Below are positions 14,664 to 23,494 of a stretch of DNA of 64,000 nucleotides, piece after piece (the first letter of the stretch is position 1; each line of letters begins with the position of its first letter). The stretch is from Flavobacterium sp. xlx-214. Its GTDB lineage: Bacteria; Bacteroidota; Bacteroidia; Flavobacteriales; Flavobacteriaceae. Position numbers and translations under genes: made by a program. The notes under the pieces were generated by a model. The model did not search any database, had not been told where the DNA came from, and saw nothing but the letters and a program-made list of their open reading frames with translations. The DNA is taken from NCBI RefSeq assembly GCF_013874595.1, contig NZ_CP059431.1, forward strand, positions 620,001 to 684,000, written 5' to 3'.

Positions 14664-17021
14664 ATGAAACATATTATAACTTTATTCGTTTGTTTTTGTT
14701 GCTTTTCGGTTTTGGCTCAGCAAAAAAACATAAAAGGAATTGTATTAAACGATGCACATATTCCTATATCAGAAATAGAAATTCAAATTGTAACGACAAA
14801 TGAAGAATACATTCAATCTGTTGCAACCGATTCTTTAGGTAGATTTGAATTTGAAACCGATTTAAACAATGTTGTATTGCAAATAGATGCGCTTTTTTAC
14901 GAACCATTTAAGCAATTCATTTCTGTTGAAGAAACGACTAATCCGCTAACAATTCAACTAAAATCGTCGGAAGAACAATTAGCAGAATTAACCATTCAAG
15001 TCAAAAGACCTAAAATCAAACAAAAAATTGATCGTTTGGTTTTTGATGTAGAAAACAGCACCCTTTCCAACCTAAATACCTGGGAAATTTTAAAGCGTAC
15101 TCCAAATATCACTGTAAAAAACGGAAATCTGCAAGTACGCAATAACAACAACATTTTAGTGACTATTAACGATAAAAAATGGTTGATGTCGCCACAAGAA
15201 TTGCAAACGCTTTTAGAAAACACACCTGGAAACGAATTACAATCTATTGAAGTAATTACCAATCCGCCTGCTCAATACGAAGCTTCAGGCGCAGCCATTG
15301 TGAATATCAAACTAAAAGAAAACAAATTATTGGGTTATAAAGGCACTTTGTTTGGCAAATATGAACAAAGCATGTACGCAAAAGGAATAATGGGGATAAG
15401 CAATTTTTACAATGTTGGCAAATGGAATTTTGCTGCAAGTTATTATCGTGGTGGTGGTAATTATGTGCGTAAAAGCAATGATTACGTTCATTACCAGGAA
15501 GATAACACAACATGGAAAACCATTACAAACCGTAAAGACACAAGCAAATCGCAAAATACATGGAATGCCATTGTGGGCTATCAAAAAGATTCTTTAACAT
15601 CAATTAATTTTGGAATTAACGGTTTTTATCAGCCAAATTCACATGGTTTGTATAACATTCCTACCACAATTACCAATGCAAATAACGAAATCACTTCTCA
15701 GTTTTATACTTTAAATAATCATAACGATTGGAGCAATAAATTGAATTCATTTGTGCAATATCAGCAAAAAATTAACAATCATACATTGTCTTCAAACGCA
15801 CAATATACGTACAACAATAAAAGAAAGTTTCAGGATATTATCACCCAAAAAGAAACTTCTAAAAACCAATTTACAAATACTGAGAAAAACAATACACAGG
15901 TTTTAAGTTTTCAGATAGATGATGCTTACAAAAAAGGAAATGTAAGTTGGGATAACGGAATAAAATTCAGCAACATTGCTTCGGAATTTAAAATGGATTT
16001 TGCAGATGATGAAAGTGGCAATTTAGAATACAATCCAGAAAAAAGCAATCAATTTTCGTACAAAGAACAAAATTATGCGGCTTATACATCGGTAGGATAC
16101 GATATGGAAAAATGGTCATTTAAAGCAGGCTTACGTGCCGAATATACCAATTTAAAAGGCATTGTAGAAAATCCTTTTGATCAAAACAAACAATCGTATT
16201 TAGAATGGTTTCCTACACTTTATGCACAACGAACGTTTGAAAACACACATCAATTAGGACTATCATACGGAAAACGAATTTCACGCCCGTATTACGCTTG
16301 GTTAAATCCAACAAAATCGTACTACAATGAATATTCTTATTTTCAAGGCGATCCGCGTTTGCGTGCCACTTTAACACATAATATCGAACTAAATTACAGT
16401 TTTAAAAACGCTGTTATTACGCCTTATTTTAGATATGAAAAATATCCTTCAATGGAAATTAATTTTCAAATGCCCGAAAACAAAACCATTTTATACAAAT
16501 ACACCAATATAAAAGACGAGCATTCCTTTGGATTGCAACTTTACAAGAATTTTGAAATTTCGCCTATACTTTCAGTAGATTTAAGTGCAAATACGGAATA
16601 TAGAAAACAACTTTTTTGGGGATTAGATGAGCAGATTTATGAAAACAAAAAGCTAAGTTTTAACGGACGTGCCAATGTGCAAATTCAATTAGATCAAAAC
16701 ACAGATTGGACGTTAAACGCGAGTTATTTCTATACAACGCCAAGTATTCAGGGTACTTTTACTATTTCGGATTATTCAAGTACTTCATTGCAAATGACAC
16801 GAAAATTCTTTGATAAAAAGCTAGATGCTTCATTAGCTTTCAATGATATTTTTTATACCGAAAAAATGAAAATTGCAACCAAATACGCCAACCAGAACAA
16901 TTATTTCATTGATTCAACCGATACTCAAAACTTCACTATTACACTTCGTTATCATTTTGGAAATCAAAAAGTAAAATCAATCCAAAAAGTAGAAGGTACA
17001 GAAGAACAAAATCGTTTATAA
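14664..17021 (+). CDS. TonB-dependent-receptor-like outer-membrane protein (OMP_b-brl_3 type)
   Basis: The 785 residues begin with a signal peptide (MKHIITLFVCFCCFSVLAQ) and a carboxypeptidase-regulatory-like domain (about residues 22-95, IKGIVLNDAHIPISEIEI). A plug-like region follows (about 125-215, LKRTPNITVKNGNLQVRNN, then SIEVITNPPAQYEASGAAIV). The beta-barrel has WSFKAGLRAEYTNLKG and a terminal aromatic-rich strand (NFTITLRYHFGN). The protein is of the OMP_b-brl_3 class, which has a receptor plug but often no TonB box or SusD partner. It is divergent from the two-component pair and likely regulated by it. Its substrate is unknown. Confidence 0.9.
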   Translation: MKHIITLFVCFCCFSVLAQQKNIKGIVLNDAHIPISEIEIQIVTTNEEYIQSVATDSLGRFEFETDLNNVVLQIDALFYEPFKQFISVEETTNPLTIQLKSSEEQLAELTIQVKRPKIKQKIDRLVFDVENSTLSNLNTWEILKRTPNITVKNGNLQVRNNNNILVTINDKKWLMSPQELQTLLENTPGNELQSIEVITNPPAQYEASGAAIVNIKLKENKLLGYKGTLFGKYEQSMYAKGIMGISNFYNVGKWNFAASYYRGGGNYVRKSNDYVHYQEDNTTWKTITNRKDTSKSQNTWNAIVGYQKDSLTSINFGINGFYQPNSHGLYNIPTTITNANNEITSQFYTLNNHNDWSNKLNSFVQYQQKINNHTLSSNAQYTYNNKRKFQDIITQKETSKNQFTNTEKNNTQVLSFQIDDAYKKGNVSWDNGIKFSNIASEFKMDFADDESGNLEYNPEKSNQFSYKEQNYAAYTSVGYDMEKWSFKAGLRAEYTNLKGIVENPFDQNKQSYLEWFPTLYAQRTFENTHQLGLSYGKRISRPYYAWLNPTKSYYNEYSYFQGDPRLRATLTHNIELNYSFKNAVITPYFRYEKYPSMEINFQMPENKTILYKYTNIKDEHSFGLQLYKNFEISPILSVDLSANTEYRKQLFWGLDEQIYENKKLSFNGRANVQIQLDQNTDWTLNASYFYTTPSIQGTFTISDYSSTSLQMTRKFFDKKLDASLAFNDIFYTEKMKIATKYANQNNYFIDSTDTQNFTITLRYHFGNQKVKSIQKVEGTEEQNRL

Positions 17022-17044
17022 GTATTTTTAATTTGTTTAGTTTA

Positions 17045-17073
17045 AAAAAGCCAATCATTTTGATTGGCTTTTT
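17045..17073. terminator. Bidirectional intrinsic terminator
   Basis: The perfect arms AAAAAGCCAATCA and TGATTGGCTTTTT flank a short loop between convergent genes. Confidence 0.85.
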
Positions 17074-17074
17074 G

Positions 17075-17731
17075 TTATGCATGATTTTCTAAAATAGAGT
17101 CAATTACATAGTTGTAATTTAACAAGTCTCTATCTTCTTCATTATAAACTCTTTGCCATTTAAATACAGGAATAAAAATGCGGGTTGTTGCTTTTCCGTT
17201 CCATTCTACAGGCAAGTTATGTTTCTCTAATACTTCAATAATCTTTTTAGCAACTTCCTTACTAACTACATCGCTTTCATTATTGATTTTTTGAAACGAT
17301 ATATACAAACCTTCGCCGAGTACAGCACGTTCTAAATCTTGACCGTGATAAAAACAATATCCTTCTGATTTTTCATTGTTTTCACGTAAAGCGCGCTCTA
17401 CTTCAACTGCTTCATAATCGCCATCATCTGTAGTATAACCAGGGTAATGCAAAGCAATAATTCGTTGCGTTGCCAACTCGTCAAAAGCCATAATTAATCG
17501 CTCCGTTTCAGTTGGTGCTTGCCATAGTTTACTTTCTTCAAGCAGTTGTTGGTAAACATTTTCAATTTGTTGATACGCCCAATCTTCTGATATTTCATCT
17601 TCAAAACCATTATCTTCAATTTCTTCAATAATATTGTTTTGAATATCTTCTAAACTATAAAATCCGGAACGAACTTGGGTGTAAATTGAGTCAAAAATAA
17701 ATTGCTGATCTTCAGACATATTTTGTTTCAT
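17075..17731 (-). CDS. DUF6891 family protein
   Basis: This is a 218-residue soluble acidic protein. Its N-terminal half is helical and rich in Glu/Asp (YTQVRSGFYSLEDIQNNIIE). The C-terminal half carries ALHYPGYTTDDGDYEAVEVE, GYCFYHGQDLERAVLGEG and LPVEWNGKATTRIFIPVFKW, which match my memory of the DUF6891 consensus (Gly-Tyr-Thr-x-x-Asp-Gly, FYHxQDxERAV, VxWxG). Function is unknown. It is monocistronic and convergent with the receptor gene. Confidence 0.75.
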   Translation of the reverse strand: MKQNMSEDQQFIFDSIYTQVRSGFYSLEDIQNNIIEEIEDNGFEDEISEDWAYQQIENVYQQLLEESKLWQAPTETERLIMAFDELATQRIIALHYPGYTTDDGDYEAVEVERALRENNEKSEGYCFYHGQDLERAVLGEGLYISFQKINNESDVVSKEVAKKIIEVLEKHNLPVEWNGKATTRIFIPVFKWQRVYNEEDRDLLNYNYVIDSILENHA

Positions 17732-17880
17732 TGTAATTTGTGCTTTTTAGCTTTTATTATTTTTTGTTGTACGAATATATTAATTCATTTTAAATTCTGA
17801 ACAATTCGTACTTTTTTTTTAAGTTTTTTTTAGAATATCGAACTAAATCAATCTTTTTAGTTCTTTTAAAATGGATGAAG

Positions 17881-17888
17881 TACCTTTG
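17881..17888 (+). promoter_or_regulatory. Promoter -7 element of the MFS gene (TACCTTTG)
   Basis: This is an exact TAnnTTTG match, 22 bases before the ATG at 17911. It overlaps the upstream in-frame ATG at 17875, which argues that 17911 is the true start. Confidence 0.65.
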
Positions 17889-17910
17889 CAAACTCAAAAC
17901 ATCATTAAAA

Positions 17911-19056
17911 ATGAACAAAGGATTAATAGCTTTAGCTTTTGGTGGATTAGCCATTGGTATGACAGAATTTACCATGATGGGGATTTTACAGGATATTGCT
18001 AAAGACCAAAACATTGAAATTACACAAGCTGCACATTTTATTGCTTTATACGCTTTAGGTGTAGTTGTAGGCGCACCTATATTAACACTTTTTACAGGCA
18101 AAATTGCACCTAAAAAAGTACTGCTTTTTTTAATGATTTTGTTTGTTGTTTTTAACGGTTTGTTTGCCATTGCACCAGAATACAACTCTTTAGCAATAAG
18201 TAGATTTATGTCTGGACTGCCGCATGGTGCTTTTTTTGGAGTTGGTTCTGTTGTTGCAGCTCAATTAGCTACTAAAGGTAAAGAAGCGCAGGCGATTGCT
18301 TTTATGTTTACAGGAATGACCATTGCTAATTTAGCTGGGGTTCCGTTAGGTACCTATATTGGTCATCACTATTCTTGGCGCATTACCTATAGTATTATTG
18401 CTTTATTAGGTTTGGTTACTTTTGCTGCTATTTATTTTTGGTTGCCTAAAATTGATACTAAATCTACAGGCGATTTAAAACAACAACTTGCTTACTTTAA
18501 GTTAAAAAAAGCATGGTTAATAATAGCTATTATTTCTATTGGAACTGGCGGTTTGTTTTCATGGATAACTTACATATCGCCAATGGTTACAAAAATTGGA
18601 TTATTAGCAGAAAACAAAGTGCCTTTTATTATGGTTTTAGTAGGATTGGGAATGTTTATTGGTAATATTATTGGCGGTAAACTTGCTGATACTATTTCGC
18701 CTACTAAAGCAGCTATTGCATGCTTCTCTACTATGGCAATCACTTTAGTTGTTGTGTATTTCACAGCTCATATTACACAATTATCATACGTCATGGCTTT
18801 TGTAACAGGTATGGTTGCCTTTACCATAGGATCGCCTTTACAAATGATGTTAATTACCTCAGCAAAAGGATCTGAAAACATTGCAGCAGCTGCCGGACAA
18901 GCAAGTTTTAATGTTGGTAATACATTAGGTGCCTATTTTGGTGGCATTCCTATTACTTTAGGTTTTGCATACAACACACCTGTATTAATTGGTGTTGGTA
19001 TGGCAAGTATCGGAGCCATTTTAGCCTTTTTCTATCTAAAACAATTCAATCAATAA
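17911..19056 (+). CDS. MFS transporter, AraJ/YdhP-like drug or sugar efflux (DHA1)
   Basis: The 381 residues (from the ATG at 17911) form 12 transmembrane helices of the major facilitator superfamily. The DHA1-type motifs are visible: IGMTEFTMMGILQDIA in helix 1, GVVVGAPILTLFTGKIAPKK with motif A, RFMSGLPHGAFFGVGSVVAA in helix 4, and GVPLGTYIGHHYSWRITY as motif C-like. These are closest to the AraJ/YdhP/NepI group of proton-driven exporters. It acts in the inner membrane. The substrate cannot be told. The upstream ATG at 17875 is rejected because the -7 promoter lies inside it. No co-transcribed neighbour is evident. Confidence 0.88.
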   Translation: MNKGLIALAFGGLAIGMTEFTMMGILQDIAKDQNIEITQAAHFIALYALGVVVGAPILTLFTGKIAPKKVLLFLMILFVVFNGLFAIAPEYNSLAISRFMSGLPHGAFFGVGSVVAAQLATKGKEAQAIAFMFTGMTIANLAGVPLGTYIGHHYSWRITYSIIALLGLVTFAAIYFWLPKIDTKSTGDLKQQLAYFKLKKAWLIIAIISIGTGGLFSWITYISPMVTKIGLLAENKVPFIMVLVGLGMFIGNIIGGKLADTISPTKAAIACFSTMAITLVVVYFTAHITQLSYVMAFVTGMVAFTIGSPLQMMLITSAKGSENIAAAAGQASFNVGNTLGAYFGGIPITLGFAYNTPVLIGVGMASIGAILAFFYLKQFNQ

Positions 19057-19188
19057 TGTACCCTATATGTAGAAAAAATAAACAGCTTTTTCTTAAAAAC
19101 TCTTATTACCATCAACAAAAGTCTTGTTTAATATACTGTGGCACAATGCTTGCTTTACTTAATCATATTAATTATAATATTTAAAGCT

Positions 19189-19563
19189 ATGAAAAGTATA
19201 TTGAAGATTTTTGGAATTTTATGTTTATCCATTTTTGTTTTTACAGCTTGTAGTGATGATGATGATCCTGCAGATAGTGACTTCTTTATTGGACGATACA
19301 CCGGTAAAGTAGCATACACATCATCTGGTGAAACAAAATCAAATGATAATGGTTTTGTTCAAGTAGTAAAAGTGGGTAATAAATACAACTTTTTATTCTC
19401 TGATGATATTCCAGATATTACAGGGATTGAAATTGAAAAGAATGATAATACTGCTGTAATGGTTGGATCAACCGATACGCATTACATTAGAATTAATGCT
19501 AGCAAGTTAACTATTCTTTATTTAAAAGATAATGCTTCTTGGACAGCAGATACAAATAGGTAG
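19189..19563 (+). CDS. Small lipoprotein (complete copy of the duplicated gene)
   Basis: The 124 residues have a lipoprotein signal (MKSILKIFGILCLSIFVFT, then Ala-Cys) and an acidic linker SDDDDPADSD. A ~95-residue beta domain follows (FIGRYTGKVAYTSSGETKS) and ends DNASWTADTNR. The frame is open upstream to 19138, but the signal peptide fixes the ATG at 19189. Its last ~77 codons and the following 120 bases recur at 36816-37172, where the 5' half is missing. The three base differences between the coding parts are all silent third-position changes. Function is unknown. In the inferred ancestor it preceded the TPR/MORN gene now at 37159. Confidence 0.8.
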   Translation: MKSILKIFGILCLSIFVFTACSDDDDPADSDFFIGRYTGKVAYTSSGETKSNDNGFVQVVKVGNKYNFLFSDDIPDITGIEIEKNDNTAVMVGSTDTHYIRINASKLTILYLKDNASWTADTNR

Positions 19564-19686
19564 TATAAAACTATTATTTTTTTAAGAGTCATATTTTTTA
19601 GTATGACTCTTTTTTTATATTTACTTAAATCACTAAGTTTTTTTTAACACTATTACATTTAACCATAACCTTATGAAACAAAAGTA
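19332..19686 (+). repeat. Copy A of a 355/357-bp direct repeat flanking a 17-kb block
   Basis: This holds the lipoprotein 3' part, its terminator, the leader, and the first four codons (MKQK, then TAG) of the gene that is complete at 37159. It is about 98% identical to 36816-37172: by my reading there are 5 substitutions and 2 single-base indels. Similarity stops sharply at both ends. Confidence 0.93.
19584..19617 (+). terminator. Intrinsic terminator after the lipoprotein (copy A)
   Basis: The arms AAGAGTCATA and TATGACTCTT are followed by a T-run. The same hairpin is present in copy B at 37068-37102. Confidence 0.8.
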
Positions 19687-19687
19687 G
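19673..19687 (+). pseudogene. Remnant start of the TPR/MORN gene (MKQK-stop)
   Basis: ATGAAACAAAAGTAG repeats the first four codons of the gene at 37159, after which similarity ends and an in-frame TAG is created. It is the broken end of repeat copy A. Confidence 0.75.
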
Positions 19688-19698
19688 ATATATAACAA

Positions 19699-19730
19699 CA
19701 AAAAAGCCTCACATTTCTGTAAGGCTTTTA
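19699..19730 (-). terminator. Terminator of the tRNA-Asn array
   Basis: On the minus strand the arms AAAAGCCTTACA and TGTGAGGCTTTT enclose a short loop, and a T-run follows. It sits 8 bases beyond the last tRNA. Confidence 0.75.
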
Positions 19731-19738
19731 TCATTTTG

Positions 19739-19812
19739 CTCCCCCTCTTGGGCTCGAACCAAGGACCCTCTGATTAACAGTCAGATGCTCTAACCAACTG
19801 AGCTAAGGAGGA
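19739..19812 (-). tRNA. tRNA-Asn (GTT), copy 1
   Basis: This is a 74-base cloverleaf on the minus strand. The acceptor arms TCCTCCT and AGGGGGA pair with one G-U. It has a D-arm TAGCTCAGTTGGTTAGAGC, an anticodon loop CTGTTAA with anticodon GTT, and a T-arm GGTTCGAGCC. CCA is not encoded. It is identical to the next two copies. Confidence 0.95.
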
Positions 19813-19852
19813 AACTATAAAATTTAAATCGGTTGATTGCTTTCGCAATTTG

Positions 19853-19926
19853 CTCCCCCTCTTGGGCTCGAACCAAGGACCCTCTGATTAACAGTCAGAT
19901 GCTCTAACCAACTGAGCTAAGGAGGA
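19853..19926 (-). tRNA. tRNA-Asn (GTT), copy 2
   Basis: This is identical in sequence to the other two copies, separated by a 40-base spacer from copy 1. It has the same GTT anticodon and no encoded CCA. Confidence 0.95.
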
Positions 19927-19987
19927 AACTTAAATTTTAAGTTTTCTATTTTGCAATAAAAAATAAGGTGTTGCTTGTGCAACTTTG

Positions 19988-20061
19988 CTCCCCCTCTTGG
20001 GCTCGAACCAAGGACCCTCTGATTAACAGTCAGATGCTCTAACCAACTGAGCTAAGGAGGA
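19988..20061 (-). tRNA. tRNA-Asn (GTT), copy 3
   Basis: This is the first-transcribed copy of the array, identical to the others, with a 61-base spacer to copy 2. It lies downstream of rseP on the same strand, about 80 bases beyond its stop. Confidence 0.95.
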
Positions 20062-20144
20062 AGGTATGCTACCTTTATTGCGATGCAAATATAGAACGAT
20101 TTTTCGTTTCTACAAATACCTTTTTTAAAAAATCGTTATTTTTT

Positions 20145-21488
20145 TTACTTACCTGTTATGGCTTTAAAAATATCGTTTCCGTTGGCAAACAACAACAACC
20201 CTATAAGTATTACAAAACCAACTGTTTGCGCATACTCTAAGAATTTATCGCTTGGTTTTCTACCTGAAATCATTTCGTATAATAAAAACAAAACGTGTCC
20301 ACCATCTAACGCAGGAATTGGCAAAAGGTTCATTACCCCTAACATAATTGATAAGAAAGCCGTGATACTCCAGAAAGCTTCCCAGCTCCATGTATTAGGA
20401 AAAACGTCGAATATCGCTTTAAAACCACCTACTCCTTTGTAAGCTCCTGTATCTGGGTTTACAATCATTTTTAACTGCTTTCCGTAGCCTACTAATTGAT
20501 CAACACCTGTTTGAATACCAATTGGAATAGACTCTGCAAACGAATGATGATTGGTTGTTAGTTGAAACAAACCTAATTTTTCAGCATCTTTATTAGAAAT
20601 CATTGCAGGCGCTACACCAATTTTCCCTTCAGCATTTACTTTTAAGTTAACAGTTTGCTCAACATCATCTCTTTTAATAATTGCAGGAATGGTTTGATTT
20701 GCAAAAGGTTTTAACAGACCTTCCATTTGATCGTAATAACTGATTTTATTTCCGTTAATAGAAACAACAAAATCACGTTCTCTTAAAATATCCTTATTTA
20801 ATGAAGTGTCATCAAAACCTGCAACAATAAAAGGCATACGAGGCACAATTAGCTTACCTCCTTTATTTTCAATAATTCCTTTTACAAAATCAACCGGTAA
20901 TTGAATTTCCTTTGCTTCACCACTACGATTAACTACTATTTTTTTAGCCGTTAACATTTTAGCTTGCGCTTTATCAAAACGTTCTAATTTTTCACCATCA
21001 ATGGATACAATTTTATCGCCCGATTGCATTCCAGCCGCTTTTAAATCGTCTGAAATTACCCAAACACCATCTTTTAAACTATCGTTAGCTACAAATCTGT
21101 CGCCGTAAAACCACGTCATGCCAATGTAAATAACAAAAGCTAAGATAAAGTTTACAGTTACACCACCTAACATAATAATTAAACGTTGCCAAGCTGGTTT
21201 TGAACGAAACTCCCAAGGTTGCGGCTCTTGTTTCATTTGCTCAGTATCCATGCTTTCATCAATCATACCTGCAATTTTCACATACCCGCCCAAAGGCAAC
21301 CAACCAATTCCGTAAACAGTATCGCCAATTTTCTTTTTAAATAAGGAAAACTTTATATCAAAGAAAAGATAAAACTTTTCTACACGTGTTTTAAATAATT
21401 TAGCTGGAATAAAGTGTCCCAACTCGTGTAACACAATTAATAATGATAAACTCAGTAAAAACTGCGATAATTTAACTAATATGTCCAT
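20145..21488 (-). CDS. rseP: RIP metalloprotease RseP (site-2 protease)
   Basis: The 447 residues form an intramembrane zinc protease that cleaves membrane-anchored anti-sigma factors and signal-peptide remnants. The zinc site HELGH is at residues 21-25 in the first transmembrane helix. The third zinc ligand region is near the C-terminus in LLPIPALDGGHVLFLLYEM (the conserved LDGG). PDZ-like domains lie between (about 130-300, GMQSGDKIVSIDGEKL and ERDFVVSINGNKI). Helices at about 100-122 and 370-390 complete the membrane core. It is single-gene with its own TACATTTG promoter element, and is followed by the tRNA-Asn array. Confidence 0.95.
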   Translation of the reverse strand: MDILVKLSQFLLSLSLLIVLHELGHFIPAKLFKTRVEKFYLFFDIKFSLFKKKIGDTVYGIGWLPLGGYVKIAGMIDESMDTEQMKQEPQPWEFRSKPAWQRLIIMLGGVTVNFILAFVIYIGMTWFYGDRFVANDSLKDGVWVISDDLKAAGMQSGDKIVSIDGEKLERFDKAQAKMLTAKKIVVNRSGEAKEIQLPVDFVKGIIENKGGKLIVPRMPFIVAGFDDTSLNKDILRERDFVVSINGNKISYYDQMEGLLKPFANQTIPAIIKRDDVEQTVNLKVNAEGKIGVAPAMISNKDAEKLGLFQLTTNHHSFAESIPIGIQTGVDQLVGYGKQLKMIVNPDTGAYKGVGGFKAIFDVFPNTWSWEAFWSITAFLSIMLGVMNLLPIPALDGGHVLFLLYEMISGRKPSDKFLEYAQTVGFVILIGLLLFANGNDIFKAITGK

Positions 21489-21517
21489 TAATTATAATAC
21501 TTTCTTTTTTTGTTGCA

Positions 21518-21525
21518 CAAATGTA
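21518..21525 (-). promoter_or_regulatory. Promoter -7 element of rseP (TACATTTG)
   Basis: This is an exact TAnnTTTG match on the minus strand, 29 bases before the rseP start. Confidence 0.55.
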
Positions 21526-21564
21526 CTATTTTAACTTTAGTAATTAATACACTTTAAGTTCATT

Positions 21565-23484
21565 TTAATTTTTAAGCACTTTTTTATAATAGGTTTGGTT
21601 TGCTGTTTCAATAAGCACCACATACATACCATTTGCTAGACTTTCTGCGCTGTACGGATTATTAATATTTTGCGCAATTAGTTTTCCTTTTGTATCATAC
21701 AAGCTCATTGCTTTTACCACCACATTTTCTGGTATGGCTACTTTAAACGATGATTGAAAAGGATTGGGCATCACTTTAATTTCGTTTCCGTAAGCTTTCA
21801 AAGAACTTTTAACTGTTACAGTATTGTCTTTTGAAACGATATCCTGAAAAGGATTGAATTGAATTTCCGTTACAACCCCAACATTAGAATCAACAATAAA
21901 CTCTTGATTGTTTTGTGTATGCTGAACAACTACAATTTCCGATTTACCATCAGACCCTATCAACTTTAAAGTTACAGGCATTTCAAAAAACGAAACGCTA
22001 CTATGCGATTGCTTTTGAGATACTTTTATTTTTGTTTGGGTTGCTGATAATGTTTCTGCATCAACATGATAAGATGGATATCCTTCTCCATAAACCCAAT
22101 CATTAAAAAATTCGGTTAAATCTTTGCCCGAAGCTGCTTCTAAATGTTGCTTTACTTGGGTTGTAACAGCATAATTGTACGCAATGGCAGGATCATTTAA
22201 AAACTGTTGCATTCCTCTATAAAAAACCTCATCGCCCAACGTATAACGCAACATATGCACTACCATTGAACCCTTGTCATAAGTAAGGCGACTACTAAAA
22301 ATACGATCCGAATCTAAAGCTTGCGCATCTGTTAAATATACATTGCCGCTTGGTAAACTTGTAATGCTGTTTATTTTATTATTCTTCCAACTCACAAATG
22401 AATTTACACCATCTAAATGTTCAATTACCAAACCTGCCATGTATTCTGCGAAGCCTTCATTAATCCATACATCTTTCCAACTACCACATGTAACCTTATC
22501 ACCAAACCAATGATGCGCTAACTCGTGTGCAATCAATCCTCTTGAAAATCCACCCATAAACGAAACCGTGGTATGCTCCATACCTCCACCCCAACCAAAT
22601 TGAGCATGTCCGTATTTTTCAGTATGATATGGATAGGTTCCAAACAACTTTTCAAAAACATTCATAACAGGCAATGTAACCGCTAACTGACTAACTGCTG
22701 CATCATACGTTTCTGGATACAAATAATTAACCACTGGAAAAGTATTTGGAGACGAGCCCGCTGTTTGATTGTATATTTGATAATTAGTTACTGCAATAGC
22801 TACTAAGTAAGCAGGAATTGGAAAACCATGCTTAAAATGTGTGGTTTTGGTGCCGTTGTTATTATTTACTTGTCCTTGTTCTAAACCATTTGCTACCGCA
22901 ACCATATTTGATGGTGTTGTTAGAAAAATATCAATAGCATCTATTTTATCATTTAACGATTGTTTACAAGGCCACCAATCTCGAGCCCCAAAAGGTTCTG
23001 AAAGTGTCCAAACAATTGGCGTGCCCGAATGAAAACTCTTAACAAAAGCTTCATTTTCAGAAGGCGGAGTGCCAGCATATGTAATTACAACTTCTCCTTG
23101 CGTACCATTTGCTACAGCTTGTGGCAATTGTATTGTTAACTCATTATTAGCTTGTGTAAAAGAAGCCTTTTGACCACCTTGTGTTACAGCGCTTACTTTT
23201 AATTGATGACTTAAATCAAATACAATGGTTTGCAAATTTTCATTAGGTACAAATTGCGTTGTTACAACACCTGAGATGTAATATGAATTTGGGTTTATTG
23301 TTAAATCTAGTTTATGATGCTTAACATCATAATTTAAAGTATTGGGATTTTGCTTAAAAGACAATCGTTTTTCTGCTGCCTTTTTTTCATACAAACGATA
23401 TTCATTTTGTGATTCCGTTGTAATTTGAGCAGATGAAATTAAGACTTGAAAACTACATGCAAAAGCAAAAATAATTCTTTTCAT
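21565..23484 (-). CDS. M1 family metallopeptidase with T9SS sorting domain
   Basis: The 639 residues start at the ATG at 23484 (MKRIIFAFACSFQVLISSAQ, signal peptide). The M1 aminopeptidase N-terminal beta domain (about residues 30-220) is followed by the catalytic domain. This has an exopeptidase motif variant GGGMEHTTVSF, the zinc site HELAHHWFGD and the third ligand Glu in WINEGFAEYMAGL. The last ~75 residues form a type A T9SS C-terminal sorting domain (IKVMPNPFQSSFKVAI, MSLYDTKGKLI, LANGMYVVLIET). This implies secretion across the outer membrane and probable attachment to the cell surface. An upstream extension of the frame overlaps the neighbouring gene and is rejected. The gene ends 10 bases after the lipoprotein gene upstream, suggesting an operon. 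Confidence 0.92.
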   Translation of the reverse strand: MKRIIFAFACSFQVLISSAQITTESQNEYRLYEKKAAEKRLSFKQNPNTLNYDVKHHKLDLTINPNSYYISGVVTTQFVPNENLQTIVFDLSHQLKVSAVTQGGQKASFTQANNELTIQLPQAVANGTQGEVVITYAGTPPSENEAFVKSFHSGTPIVWTLSEPFGARDWWPCKQSLNDKIDAIDIFLTTPSNMVAVANGLEQGQVNNNNGTKTTHFKHGFPIPAYLVAIAVTNYQIYNQTAGSSPNTFPVVNYLYPETYDAAVSQLAVTLPVMNVFEKLFGTYPYHTEKYGHAQFGWGGGMEHTTVSFMGGFSRGLIAHELAHHWFGDKVTCGSWKDVWINEGFAEYMAGLVIEHLDGVNSFVSWKNNKINSITSLPSGNVYLTDAQALDSDRIFSSRLTYDKGSMVVHMLRYTLGDEVFYRGMQQFLNDPAIAYNYAVTTQVKQHLEAASGKDLTEFFNDWVYGEGYPSYHVDAETLSATQTKIKVSQKQSHSSVSFFEMPVTLKLIGSDGKSEIVVVQHTQNNQEFIVDSNVGVVTEIQFNPFQDIVSKDNTVTVKSSLKAYGNEIKVMPNPFQSSFKVAIPENVVVKAMSLYDTKGKLIAQNINNPYSAESLANGMYVVLIETANQTYYKKVLKN

Positions 23485-23494
23485 AAACATTGTT

